From NCBI RefSeq assembly GCF_900069005.2, contig NZ_LN831279.1, positions 1,024,581-1,088,580 on the forward strand: a DNA stretch of 64,000 nt. Reading direction: 5' to 3'. The position numbers and the translations under genes were made by a program. The notes beneath the pieces were generated by a model. It was given only the letters and a program-made list of their open reading frames with translations, ran no database searches and was not told the origin of the DNA. How positions within the stretch are numbered: position 1 is the first letter of the stretch; each line of letters opens with the position of its first letter. The stretch is from Paenibacillus sp. GM2 (GTDB lineage: Bacteria > Bacillota > Bacilli > Paenibacillales > Paenibacillaceae). This document shows positions 17,196-25,967 of the stretch, piece by piece.

Positions 17196-17930
17196 TTATT
17201 TCTCAGCCAAAATCATCAGGAACATCGGTCTGCGGAGTTCATCCTTCATATCGGGAATGCTGCTGAGCATTTCTTCGGATGGAACGGGTTCCTGGACCTC
17301 CCGCAACATAAACCCGGCATGAATCAAGTCGTTCATATAAGTCGAAACCGTTCGATGATATTTGATAACATCTTCATTAAGAAATGTAGTGTTCCGCAGC
17401 CCCTCAAATTGGTACCGATCCACGGGCCAATGAAGACGATTCCCGCGGTCATCGTAATACCAGTCCTGCTCGTTGCGAGAAGTGAAGATAGGATGTTCTA
17501 CGGAAAACAAAAAAGAACCTCCCGGTTTGAGACAGGCATAAACTTTGCTGCAGAGTGCATCAAAAGACTGGATGTAGTGAAAAGCCAAAGAGCTAAGGAC
17601 AACATCAAATTGCGAAGCGGAGAAGCGGATATCCTCTATAGGCATTTTCATATAAGAAATTGCAGGGTCATCCGTCATTTCATCGGCTTTTCGCAGCATT
17701 TTCGCAGATATATCTACTCCGGTCACAGAGCTTGCTTGTTGTTCGCGAGCATAACGGCAATGCCAACCGAAGCCGCAACCTAAGTCAAGCACCGTTTTAT
17801 TTTGCAGCTCAGGCAGCATTTCTTTAAATACATGCCATTCGCCGGCCCCTTCAAGCCCTTTTTCGGAACGAAGCATTTTACCGTAAGCCGAAAAGAAATT
17901 TACGTCATCATATTTATTTTGTCTCATCAT
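17196..17930 (-). CDS. Class I SAM-dependent methyltransferase (Methyltransf_11 type)
   Basis: 244 residues. Motif I is VLDLGCGFGWHCRYA (about residues 47-61), motif II GVDISAKML, and motif IV DVVLSSLAFHYI followed by LKPGGSFLFSVEHP. These are typical of small-molecule methyltransferases of the UbiE/Methyltransf_11 group. Substrate unknown. Start ATG at 17930 (or the adjacent 17927) behind AGGAGATG. Divergent from the regulator gene at 18152. Confidence 0.88.
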   Translation of the reverse strand: MMRQNKYDDVNFFSAYGKMLRSEKGLEGAGEWHVFKEMLPELQNKTVLDLGCGFGWHCRYAREQQASSVTGVDISAKMLRKADEMTDDPAISYMKMPIEDIRFSASQFDVVLSSLAFHYIQSFDALCSKVYACLKPGGSFLFSVEHPIFTSRNEQDWYYDDRGNRLHWPVDRYQFEGLRNTTFLNEDVIKYHRTVSTYMNDLIHAGFMLREVQEPVPSEEMLSSIPDMKDELRRPMFLMILAEK

Positions 17931-18107
17931 ACATACATCTCCTATAAATTAAGATAGCCTCCTAAAACCGTAAACCAATCATCTCAGGAGGCTACCTATC
18001 TCCGTCTGACCATTTCTCTCACCCCAATGTACATAGGTTATGATCATTATTACATAAATGGCGGATGAACTAAAACTGTTCTATTTACGATTACGGAAAA
18101 CAATGTT

Positions 18108-18131
18108 ATTATCATTTTATAAAATGATAAT
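18108..18131. promoter_or_regulatory. 24-bp perfect palindrome upstream of the ArsR-like regulator
   Basis: ATTATCATTTTA followed by its exact complement, 21 bp before the ATG at 18152. The right arm with its downstream bases also resembles a Fur box (TGATAAT-G-ATTAATA, 18125-18139). Likely operator for the downstream regulator or for Fur. Confidence 0.55.
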
Positions 18132-18151
18132 GATTAATAAGGGGCATAGCG

Positions 18152-18694
18152 ATGACTAAAAAGGCCGATGTACTGCTTCATCCCGTGCGTATGCGCATTG
18201 TACAACAATTGCTGTTAGGTAAACCGTTAACGATAGCCCAACTGACCGAAGCGCTTGGCGATGTTCCTCAGGCTACTTTATACCGGCATGTCAATCTTCT
18301 GCTCAAGGCGGAGTTAATCGAGATTGCTGACACGCAAAAGGTGAAGGGGACGGAGGAGCGTCTATTTTCAGTAAGAGAAGGTAACCTGAAGGTTCCCGAA
18401 GGGGAAATCGAATCGACCTCAATTGAGGATCACATTCGTTATTTTTCCGTATTTCACAGTAATTTGCTGCAGCTGGCTACCACGTATCTGGCGAATACGT
18501 CACCTGAGAAATACAAAGAAGAAGGGTTTGGATACTGGTCCACACCGATTCATGTGAGCGACGAAGAATTTATAGAGCTGGTTCAATCCGTTAACCAATG
18601 CCTTGAGAAGGTATTGGATAACAAGCCTTCGTCGGAGCGGAAGACACGTCTCTTTGCCGGCATGTTCATTCCGCAAAAATCCGAGCAATCATAA
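18152..18694 (+). CDS. ArsR-like helix-turn-helix regulator
   Basis: 180 residues. N-terminal winged helix (LLHPVRMRIVQQLL, ALGDVPQATLYRHVNLLLKAELIEI) of the type found in small ArsR/HTH_20 regulators, followed by a helical domain of unknown ligand. Start ATG at 18152 behind AAGGGG. The 24-bp palindrome upstream suggests autoregulation. Thirteen nt separate it from the next gene, so the two form an operon. Confidence 0.8.
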   Translation: MTKKADVLLHPVRMRIVQQLLLGKPLTIAQLTEALGDVPQATLYRHVNLLLKAELIEIADTQKVKGTEERLFSVREGNLKVPEGEIESTSIEDHIRYFSVFHSNLLQLATTYLANTSPEKYKEEGFGYWSTPIHVSDEEFIELVQSVNQCLEKVLDNKPSSERKTRLFAGMFIPQKSEQS

Positions 18695-18707
18695 AGAGGA
18701 GGAGATC

Positions 18708-19067
18708 ATGATGAGTGTGCAAGTTGTTTTGGGTGACCGTGAATTAATCGTAAATATTTCAGGTCTGGAAGTGGCAGCTATTTTGAAAAAAGAGATTAAA
18801 ATCCCTTATGCTTCAATCGTGGATGTACAACCGGGCAGCTTCGAGTTCCCATGGACTGCGGTAAAAAGAACAGGGATTACGACAAATAATTATAAAGCCG
18901 GAAGCTTTGTGATCCAGAGGGAGAAATATTTTCTGGCCTATCATGATGCGCATAAAGTTGTTATTCTCAACCTCGACGGAGCTGAATTCGATAAAATCGT
19001 CTTGGGGAGCGAAGCTCCTGAACAGCTGGCGAACGATATTAGGTCACACTGCAGCCTACTTCAATAG
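18708..19067 (+). CDS. Small PH-domain-like protein
   Basis: About 119-120 residues starting at ATG 18708 or 18711 after AAGAGGAGGAGA. Alternating beta strands with a terminal helix (EAPEQLANDIRSHCSLL) resemble bacterial pleckstrin-homology-like proteins; no membrane segment. Pairing with an ArsR-like regulator is seen in other Bacillota, but the function is unknown. No hairpin terminator was recognised after it. Confidence 0.7.
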   Translation: MMSVQVVLGDRELIVNISGLEVAAILKKEIKIPYASIVDVQPGSFEFPWTAVKRTGITTNNYKAGSFVIQREKYFLAYHDAHKVVILNLDGAEFDKIVLGSEAPEQLANDIRSHCSLLQ

Positions 19068-19174
19068 ACATTGGTTTGGCATAGGCCCGCTTAAATAGCA
19101 CTGCAACATCCAAGGGGGAGCGTCTGAAGATGCATTGTAAAGAATACGGTGAATCGTTAGGCGCTTCCCTGCGG

Positions 19175-19837
19175 TTATTTTCCTTCCACAATCGCTTCAT
19201 ATAAAAGGTTCAGACCTGTCTCCAACTGTTCGAAGCTGGCGTATGCATAAGAAAGCCGGATATAGTTCCCCTTATCGAGGGAGATGATCCTCATTCCAGC
19301 AGACTGAAAAGGACGAACTGAATTCAAATAAGAAGGGGATTCTTGAAAAACGGTTGAGCCCGGCTCTAGCAAACCTAGTGAAATCAACTGCAGAGCCTGT
19401 AGCGCGCCCGACACGCTCATGATACTGTCTGGGGTGACTTGAATTCCTCTCTTGATGGCATATCGGCTGAGAGCATGACGAAGCTGTCTGCTCCCCTTTG
19501 GTTCGGAGTAACCGAGATCCCGGGAGGTAAGCGGGATGTTCTGCAAAGAGCGCTGTAAGGCGGCCGTTGGCAGCAGTTCCGGGGACTGCTCACCGGTTCC
19601 TAGCCGGATGATATCCTCCCGCTGCTCATATTCATTAATAAGCTGGATTGTCCGGAAATTCGGTTCATAAATGCTGCAGGAGATGTGCTTCTCCCAATCC
19701 GGATGATTGTTCTTGATTAGAACATTCCAGCTATTGTTCGATACATAGGTTCCATCGCCGACCCTTGCAGAGTTCCCCGCCGTACCCCATTCGATTTTAG
19801 CAACCCGAACCCCTAAAAATCGAATGGAGGAAGTCAT
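19175..19837 (-). pseudogene. Remnant of a second MocR-type regulator
   Basis: Aminotransferase-like domain of a MocR regulator with two lesions. The DNA-binding domain is reduced to its last strand (RVGDGTYVSNNSW), and about 130 residues, including the PLP-lysine region, are missing between AGMRIISLDKG and NYIRLSYAYASF, where the two parts are joined in frame. It cannot bind DNA or PLP in the usual way. The intact-looking frame is therefore a decayed copy. Confidence 0.75.
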
Positions 19838-19918
19838 ATGACAACAATTAATTTGCCGGCAGCGCTTACCGCGGCGGTAATACGTTTTTTATGGCATAGC
19901 TATCCACCCACCGAATAA
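19838..19918 (+). pseudogene. 26-codon open frame, possible remnant of a divergent gene
   Basis: ATG at 19838 follows GGAGGAAGTC and encodes MTTINLPAALTAAVIRFL plus eight residues before TAA. The ribosome binding site is good and the peptide is hydrophobic, like the first helix of a transporter. Probably the truncated start of a gene once divergent from the MocR remnant. Not recognised. Confidence 0.3.
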
Positions 19919-19973
19919 CGGTTTTTTCTTTTCCGCATAAGCGGTGAGTGTTTTTGTCATATTTCATTATGGT

Positions 19974-20002
19974 GGACTTCAAGCCAAGTTGGCCCGAAGT
20001 CA
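19974..20002. repeat. Boundary palindrome, left (27-bp core)
   Basis: GACTTC...GCC...GGC...GAAGTC hairpin, core 19975-20001. Near-identical to the inverted copy at 21457-21483 (27 of 29 positions with flanks). The pair brackets the MerR-SDR cassette. Confidence 0.7.
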
Positions 20003-20018
20003 GTTACAAACCATGTAT

Positions 20019-20795
20019 CTAAGATTTCGTTAGCATTTTTTGTGTCAGTGAATTTAGAATGGTAGAGGGTGTTATTTTTGATGTAAACACCAGTAGTTTA
20101 TTATACAAGCCCACAATTATAGAAGTGCGGCCTTTGAGCATAGCACGATAACCAATGTCCGCTACGGTCTCCGGTTCCATGACAAAAAGTGTAAACAGTA
20201 AAGTACTCTCCATCCCTGCTTTGGATGCAAAAGCGGTTTTGGTAGAGCCGGGGCAAAGCGTTGTGACTACAACGCCAGTTCCTTTGAGTTCTGCATTAAT
20301 ACCTTTTGACATTTGTAAAATATAGGCTTTAGTGGCTGCATATACAGCATCATTGGGACAAGCCATATAAGAGCCGGTTGAGCCTAAATTGATAATACGA
20401 CCATATTTCTTTTCTACCATAGACGGTAAGAAAAACTTCATCAATTCAGTGGTACATATTGAATGAAGCTGAATCATAGCCACTTCCTTTTCAATGTCAG
20501 TTTCAAGAAATGTACCACACTCGTTAAAGCCCGCATTGTTTATTAATATCTCCACCACAAGCCTGCGCTGTGTAACCTCCGTATATACCCTTTTGGCTGC
20601 ACCCCGTTCCGTAAGGTCAATGGCGATAGTATACACTACGACATCATATTCTTTGGATATCATCGTTTGCTGATTCAACAGTTTACTCTCATCTCGGGAT
20701 ACAAGAATAAGATTGTATTTTTCTTTTGCCAGTTTTTCGGCAAAGGCTTTGCCAATGCCACTGGTGGCACCTGTTACTACTGCATATTTAGTCAT
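20019..20795 (-). CDS. SDR-family NAD(P)-dependent oxidoreductase
   Basis: About 258 residues. Rossmann motif TGATSGIGKAFAEKLA (Gly-rich, residues about 8-23), NNAGFNECG, catalytic Ser in LGSTGSYMA and Tyr-Lys in YAATKAYILQMSKG, then the PG segment CPGSTKT: a complete classical SDR of the YqjQ/DltE-like group, with a hydrophobic C-terminal tail. The start ATG at 20795 behind GGGAGG overlaps the merR stop by 8 nt, indicating translational coupling. AT-richer than the surrounding genes and bracketed by palindromes, so probably acquired. Confidence 0.88.
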   Translation of the reverse strand: MTKYAVVTGATSGIGKAFAEKLAKEKYNLILVSRDESKLLNQQTMISKEYDVVVYTIAIDLTERGAAKRVYTEVTQRRLVVEILINNAGFNECGTFLETDIEKEVAMIQLHSICTTELMKFFLPSMVEKKYGRIINLGSTGSYMACPNDAVYAATKAYILQMSKGINAELKGTGVVVTTLCPGSTKTAFASKAGMESTLLFTLFVMEPETVADIGYRAMLKGRTSIIVGLYNKLLVFTSKITPSTILNSLTQKMLTKS

Positions 20796-21225
20796 GCTTA
20801 ATACCTCCCAAAACCTCCCTAAAATGGTTCCATTCTTCTGCATAATCAACACATTTTGCATTAGAATTATTAAGAGCTTCATCATAAAAGGCGATTTTTT
20901 TATCAATCAACCGTGCAAGCATTTGATATATGCTAATCTTTTCTTCGATATATTTTTGATGGTCTTTGAGTATTGCCCTACGCTCTGGAATAGAATTATT
21001 CTCTCCTTGCATAAGAAGAGATACATATTGTTTGATTTTGAATATGGGCATATCTGTGTCTCGCAAACAACGAATAAGGAATATCCATTCAACATCTGCC
21101 TCACTGTAAGAACGATAGCCAGAAGCATCTCTCTTAATTGGGGGCAGTAGACCTTCTTTTTCATAATATCGAAGGCCATCCTTTGAAAGCCCTAATTTTT
21201 TTGCCACTTCACCAGCAGAATACAT
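20788..21225 (-). CDS. MerR-family regulator of the SDR operon
   Basis: About 145 residues. MerR wHTH (YSAGEVAKKLGLSKDGLRYYEKEGLLPPIKRD), second helix-turn-helix (RSYSEADVEWIFLIRCLRDTDMPI), and a long coiled-coil dimerisation helix; no Cys metal site, so an organic or redox ligand is more likely than a metal. The start ATG at 21225 follows GGAAAGGTGG; upstream frame extension overlaps the promoter. The promoter has the stretched spacer typical of MerR targets. Confidence 0.88.
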   Translation of the reverse strand: MYSAGEVAKKLGLSKDGLRYYEKEGLLPPIKRDASGYRSYSEADVEWIFLIRCLRDTDMPIFKIKQYVSLLMQGENNSIPERRAILKDHQKYIEEKISIYQMLARLIDKKIAFYDEALNNSNAKCVDYAEEWNHFREVLGGIKHD

Positions 21226-21250
21226 CGTCACACCACCTTTCCTACTATTT

Positions 21251-21282
21251 AACATATCCCAATGGAGTGCACTCCATGTCAA
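21251..21282 (-). promoter_or_regulatory. MerR-type promoter with a 12-bp palindromic operator
   Basis: On the minus strand: -35 TTGACA (21277-21282), spacer of about 20 bp containing the perfect palindrome GGAGTGCACTCC (21264-21275), -10 TATGTT (21251-21256). The over-long spacer with a central dyad is the MerR-activated promoter layout. Confidence 0.8.
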
Positions 21283-21328
21283 GGCTTTTTTTGAAGATCA
21301 TAAGAGTTTTGCTAAATCAGCAAGCAGG

Positions 21329-21411
21329 GCAAGTGTGCACACACTTGCACATTTTGAGGCTTTTCCCTTCCGGTCAAATCTCAAAATTGCTTGTTGGGGT
21401 AGCCACCCCAA
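21329..21411. other. oriT-like palindromes of a mobilizable element
   Basis: Two hairpins: GCAAGTGT-GCAC-ACACTTGC (21329-21348, perfect 8-bp arms) and TTGGGGT-AGCC-ACCCCAA (21394-21411, perfect 7-bp arms). They lie next to a MobC remnant and resemble transfer-origin regions of Clostridia-type mobilizable elements; nic site not assigned. Confidence 0.45.
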
Positions 21412-21456
21412 ACCCGGCCTAAGTTGCGTCATTTCGCTGTCGCTCATTCCTTATTT

Positions 21457-21483
21457 GACTTCGGGCCGACTTGGCTCGAAGTC
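21457..21483. repeat. Boundary palindrome, right
   Basis: GACTTC-GG-GCC...GGC-T-CGAAGTC, 27 bp; inverted counterpart of 19975-20001. Confidence 0.7.
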
Positions 21484-21531
21484 CTAAAGTACAACCAACT
21501 TTGCAAAGTGGTCTAAGAGCCCTGAATACTG

Positions 21532-21663
21532 TTAAAGGGCCAACTTGCGGATAAAGGCACTCTGATTTTGACTGTTCACCTCTACCATACGTTCCCGTAT
21601 GGCGGCTAATTCTTCATGTGTTACCATGATATGAAGCCGTAAATTCCGTTCTCTTTTCGGCAT
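21532..21663 (-). pseudogene. Truncated MobC-type relaxosome protein
   Basis: 43 residues beginning MPKRERNLRLHIMVTHEEL and ending SAFIRKLAL before TAA. This is the ribbon-helix-helix start of plasmid mobilization protein MobC, normally over 100 residues. ATG at 21663 behind GGAGGGC. No relaxase remains. It marks the upstream region as a leftover of a mobilizable element. Confidence 0.65.
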
Positions 21664-21894
21664 AATATTTGCCCTCCAATTCAAATATATCTGTTGTTCA
21701 ATTTTCCTTTATTTCTTAGGACTATACATTGTCTGTTGGCTATCTATCTCGTTATTTTAGTGTTCGGTAGCTGCTTCCTTATGGACACTGCCCATTGGAA
21801 CAGTAAATATTTGGAAGACAAAATTCAGGAATAATAGAACAAACCGTAGGAAGAAAACAGCCTGGTCGTTAGGTATGATAGACATATAAATGGA

Positions 21895-22290
21895 GTTCAA
21901 AAAGGTCGATTTTCAGCACCGAAGCTGAGACTTCCGATGTGCGTTTTTGCAGAACAGTTCTGTTGTTGGATGAAGCCAGGGTCTAGGGAGCGAAGCTACC
22001 CGTTTTCGAAGAAAACGACCTCGACAGGCAGTTGCTGGTAGAGGGTACGTGAGTACCTGAGATGTTACCGTAGGCAATATGCCTTCGAAAGCATCTGCTT
22101 AGGCCCGGTTGAATTTAAGGATCAATGCCGAGTTGCCGCCTGGTAAATCTTCGTGTTAGAGTATGGAATTTATTCGTTATCAGCGGGAGCTGATGAAATT
22201 CTATATCGCAAGAAAACGTACCTTAGGATCGCGGTCGCTAAGCCTTGAATAACTTCGATTGGCTTATTAACAGAAACGGGCTTTTTGAAC
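21895..22290 (+). repeat. TIR element B (396 bp)
   Basis: Perfect 10-bp ends GTTCAAAAAG (21895-21904) and CTTTTTGAAC (22281-22290). Internal hairpin CGTTTTC-GAA-GAAAACG near 22002-22018. The right 150 bp match the right part of element C and pair GAATTTATTC-type and GAAATTCTATATC segments. Confidence 0.8.
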
Positions 22291-22355
22291 AATCTCTCTA
22301 AACATATAAAAAGACATTCTGGGCTAAATGAGCAGGAAGCGGGAGGAATACGAAT

Positions 22356-23081
22356 ATGACAAGAGTAACGGTATGGAATGAATATCGTCATGAGCAGACG
22401 GACGCTAAGGTTCGCGAGGTATACCCGGAAGGAATTCACGGGCAACTGGCCAGCTTCTTGAAGGAAGCGGGTATGGACGTGAAGACAGCAATACTGGATG
22501 AGCCGGAGCACGGCCTGACGGAGGAAGTGCTTAACGATACTGACGTATTGATCTGGTGGGGACATGTCGCCCACCAAGAAGTAAGCGATGAGGTTGTAGA
22601 ACGGGTGCATCGCCATGTCCTGCGCGGAATGGGACTTGTCGTACTGCATTCGGCGCATATGTCGAAAATCTTCATGAAGCTGATGGGTACGAGCTGCGAC
22701 TTGAAATGGCGCGAGGCGAATGAGCGTGAGCGTCTGTGGGTTATGGATCCGAGCCATCCGATTGCGGAAGGCATTGGCGAATATATCGAGCTGGAGCAGG
22801 AAGAAATGTATGGTACTCATTTCGATGTGCCGGCGCCAGATGAGCTGATCTTTGTCGGCTGGTTTGAAGGCGGCAATGTATTCCCGAGCGGTTCGACTTA
22901 TCGCCGCGGCAACGGGAAGATTTTCTACTTCCAGCCTGGCCATGAGACGTATCCGACGTATTACCACCCGGATATTCAGCAGGTCATCATTAACGGAGTC
23001 CGCTGGTGCGAACCTGTGAAGCGCGCTTATCCGGTCTACGGTCATTCCGAGGCGTTGGAGCAGGTAAGCAAGAAGAATTAG
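22356..23081 (+). CDS. ThuA-family (trehalose utilization) protein
   Basis: 241 residues with the glutamine-amidotransferase-like ThuA fold: [14 protein letters not shown] at the start, [28 protein letters not shown], and [25 protein letters not shown]. Despite the family name the biochemical activity is not established; homologues accompany disaccharide and keto-sugar catabolism. ATG at 22356 behind GGGAGG. Followed by a strong terminator, so monocistronic; the AraC gene downstream may regulate it. Confidence 0.9.
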   Translation: MTRVTVWNEYRHEQTDAKVREVYPEGIHGQLASFLKEAGMDVKTAILDEPEHGLTEEVLNDTDVLIWWGHVAHQEVSDEVVERVHRHVLRGMGLVVLHSAHMSKIFMKLMGTSCDLKWREANERERLWVMDPSHPIAEGIGEYIELEQEEMYGTHFDVPAPDELIFVGWFEGGNVFPSGSTYRRGNGKIFYFQPGHETYPTYYHPDIQQVIINGVRWCEPVKRAYPVYGHSEALEQVSKKN

Positions 23082-23120
23082 TGAGTGAGTAGTATCAAAT
23101 CTCTATAACAAAAGAAAATG

Positions 23121-23164
23121 AAGGACGGGCCTCGTACGAATAACGGAGGCGCCGTCCTTTTTTG
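23121..23164 (+). terminator. Terminator after thuA
   Basis: AAGGACGG/CCGTCCTT arms (23121-23128, 23152-23159) with inner GCCTC/GAGGC pairing, then T5. Confidence 0.9.
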
Positions 23165-23235
23165 CGCAGGTTTACAACCTATATCAGATTGTCTAATATA
23201 GTCAGTGAGTACAAGACAACCGAAGACTACGAGGG

Positions 23236-24111
23236 ATGAATGTGAGCATTTATTTGGAACTCCCGGAGTTGAATAAGGACTTTTCCTTCAGGAGCTTTGT
23301 TAACTCTGGGGCAGGGTTATGTTATCCACATTGGCACAAAGAAATAGAAATTATATATGTGACGAAGGGCAGCCTGGAGCTGGGAATTAACGATGTTCCG
23401 ATCCGGATGCATGCTGGACAGATTCAGTTCATTGCCGGCGGGGACGTCCATTATTTTCTGGCTGCACCGGAGGGGGAACGGATCGTCATTCAATTTGATC
23501 TGAGCTTGTTCTATGATTCCTCCACCGATGCGGAGCGGAAGAAATCGATTAGCGATTCCTTTATGAAGATGGAGCATTCGAGCTGGAAATGGCCCGACCC
23601 TGTAATGGAGCGGATACGCGTCCTGGTGGAGGATATGCACGAGGAGAATATCTCGCGCCGGGAAGGCTATATGTATATGGTTAAGGCGCGGTTATTTGAG
23701 ATGCTGCCGATGATTTTCAGGGATATCCCCCGTAATGAAATGGCCAAGTACGCCAGCAACGGAAATATCCGGTCCCGTGAGACACTGGAGCAGCTGGAGC
23801 GGGTCTTCTCCTATGTGGAGGAGCATTATCAGGAATCGGTGACGCTGAAGGAAGTGGCAGAATATATGGGCTTTGATCCGTTCTATTTCAGCAGGCTGTT
23901 CAAGAAAAATACCGGGAAGAATTTCATTACATTTCTGAATGAGTACCGCCTGAATAAGGCGAAATGGCTGCTTTTAACCGAGGAGGGATCGATGGCTGAC
24001 GTCGCGGAAGCTTCGGGCTTCGGCAGTGTGAAGACGTTCCATCATCTATTCAAAGAGGCAACAGGGCTCTCACCGCTAAAATATAGGAAGACGCTCTCGG
24101 GCAAAGAGTAA
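23236..24111 (+). CDS. AraC-family regulator with cupin sensor domain
   Basis: 291 residues. N-terminal cupin (HWHKEIEIIYVTKGSLEL, GQIQFIAGGDVHYF) that senses a small ligand, usually a sugar, and C-terminal double helix-turn-helix (about residues 195-288; VTLKEVAEYMGFDPFYFSRLFKKNTG and MADVAEASGFGSVKTFHHLFKEATG). The start is ATG 23236 or GTG 23242 close behind GAGGG. Likely regulates the adjacent thuA gene. Its 3' side faces the tandem palindrome array. Confidence 0.88.
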   Translation: MNVSIYLELPELNKDFSFRSFVNSGAGLCYPHWHKEIEIIYVTKGSLELGINDVPIRMHAGQIQFIAGGDVHYFLAAPEGERIVIQFDLSLFYDSSTDAERKKSISDSFMKMEHSSWKWPDPVMERIRVLVEDMHEENISRREGYMYMVKARLFEMLPMIFRDIPRNEMAKYASNGNIRSRETLEQLERVFSYVEEHYQESVTLKEVAEYMGFDPFYFSRLFKKNTGKNFITFLNEYRLNKAKWLLLTEEGSMADVAEASGFGSVKTFHHLFKEATGLSPLKYRKTLSGKE

Positions 24112-24190
24112 CCGTCGGTTGGTTATCAGGTTTCCTGTAGTCGTCCCCGTCCCTATGGTTATTATTGTTATGCGAAACCACGATTGGTGG

Positions 24191-25531
24191 CATATTGGGG
24201 GATGGTGCGGAGCGTTTGCGAGGCTAGCGGCCAATATTTTCGCTTGATTTGCTAGCTAACGAAACTGGGACACGTTATTTAGGAGGAAAAGAGGCTGCTG
24301 AAAATGTAACGAAACACCATACCGTTATTTGGGCGAAAAAGGGGTCAATCTGCGGGTTTGGCGGCAAATAGCGATACCACGTTTCGTTAGAGAATTATGA
24401 GGCGGTATTTTGGGCAAATAGCGATTGTCAGTTTCTTTAGAATTGGTTAAGACATATTGGAGACTTGGAGACGTGCGGGGCGTTTACGTGGTGCGGCTAG
24501 CGGCCAATATTTTCGCTTGATTTGCTAGCTAACGAAACTGGGACACGTTATTTACGAGGAAAAGAGGCTGCTGGAAATGTAACGAAACACCATATCGTTA
24601 TTTGAGCGAAAAAGGGGTCAATCTGCGGGATTGGCGGTAAATAGCGATACCACGTTTCGTTAGAAAATTATGAGGCGGTATTTTGAGCAAATAGCGATTG
24701 TCAGTTTCGTTAGAATTAGTTAAGACATATTGGAGACGTGCGGGGGCATTTGCGTGGCGAGGCTAGCGGCCAATATTTTCGCTTGATTTGCTAGCTAACG
24801 AAACTGGGACACGTTATTTAGGCGAAAAAGAGGCTGCTGAAAATGTAACGAAACACCATACCGTTATTTGGGCGAAAAAGGGGTCAATCTGCGGGATTGG
24901 CGGCAAATAGCGATACCACGTTTCGTTAGAAAATTATGAGGCGGTATTTTGAGCAAATAGCGATTGTCAGTTTCGTTAGAATTGGTTAAGACATATTGGA
25001 GACTTGGAGACGTGCGGGGCGTTTACGTGGTGCGGCTAGCGGCCAATATTTTCGCTTGATTTTGCTAGCTAACGAAACTGGGACACGTTATTTACGAGGA
25101 AAAGATGCTGCTGGAAATGTAACGAAACACCATATCGTTATTTGAGCGAAAAAGGGGTCAAGCTGCGGGATTGGCGGCAAATAGCGATACCACGTTTCGT
25201 TAGAAAATTATGAGGCGGTATTTTGAGCAAATAACGATTGTCAGTTTCGTTAGAATTGGTTAAGACATATTGGAGACTTGGAGACGTGCGGGGCGTTTAC
25301 GTGGTGCGGCTAGCGGCCAATATTTTCGCTTGATTTGCTAGCTAACGAAACTGGGACACGTTATTTAGGCGGAAAAGAGGCTGCTGGAAATGTAACGAAA
25401 CACCATATCGTTATTTGAGCGAAAAAGGGGTCAATCTGCGGGATTGGAGGCAAATAGCGATACCACGTTTCGTTAGAGAACTTTCAGGCGGTATTTTGAG
25501 CAAATAACGATTGTCAGTTTCGTTAGAATTG
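24191..25531. repeat. Five-fold tandem array of palindrome modules, about 270-bp period
   Basis: Five units (first element starts 24257, 24530, 24796, 25070, 25343; periods 273, 266, 274, 273). Each unit carries four 21-bp palindromes with start-to-start spacing exactly 50/62/50; for example 24257, 24307, 24369 and 24419. The first element is always preceded by GCTAGC. It lies between the convergent AraC and GH92 genes and contains no plausible gene. Confidence 0.92.
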
Positions 25532-25680
25532 GGATAGGTTGCTCTGGGACCTCACAGATGCTCAGAACCCCAGAAACCAGAACTTTGGGATCTTCGGAGT
25601 TCATATCTCAGAACCTCACAACTTCGGACTTTAGAGGCTCAGACCCAACGAACTCGTCGGGAGGGAGTTACGCAGATGCG

Positions 25681-25880
25681 CCCGAAGGCGGAAGAGCGCC
25701 GAAGAGCGCCGAAGAGCGCAGCAGGTAACGCCGCTGAACGCCAAAGGTAACGCTACAGAACGCAGCAGAACACCAGAAAACGCAGCAGAACACCAGAAAA
25801 GGCAACACAACGCAACACAACGCAGCAGAACGCAGCAGAACGCAACAAAACGCTGCCGAGCGTAGCAGAACGGCAGCGAT
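25681..25880. repeat. 10-bp periodic tract (AACGCAGCAG-like)
   Basis: About 200 bp of degenerate decamers: three GAAGAGCGCC units, then many AACGCAGCAG, AACACCAGAA and AACGCAACAC units, all in register at 10 bp. Not coding, since the period breaks the frame. AA steps recur once per helical turn. Confidence 0.8.
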
Positions 25881-25926
25881 TGCTCACAGATTGCCGCAGG
25901 TAACGCTGCAAAATCGCCTTAATAAA

Positions 25927-25961
25927 ACAGGGACAGGCCGAGAGAAGCGGCCTGTCCCTGT
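25927..25961 (-). terminator. Terminator of the GH92 operon
   Basis: 14-bp perfect stem ACAGGGACAGGCCG/CGGCCTGTCCCTGT around a 7-nt loop, with TTTTATT following on the minus strand. Confidence 0.9.
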
Positions 25962-25967
25962 GTGGTT

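Noticed and set aside
24191..25540. CRISPR-like interpretation of the tandem array
   Set aside because: Repeats are palindromes at 50/62/50 with conserved linkers within the array, not identical repeats with unique spacers, and no cas genes are present.
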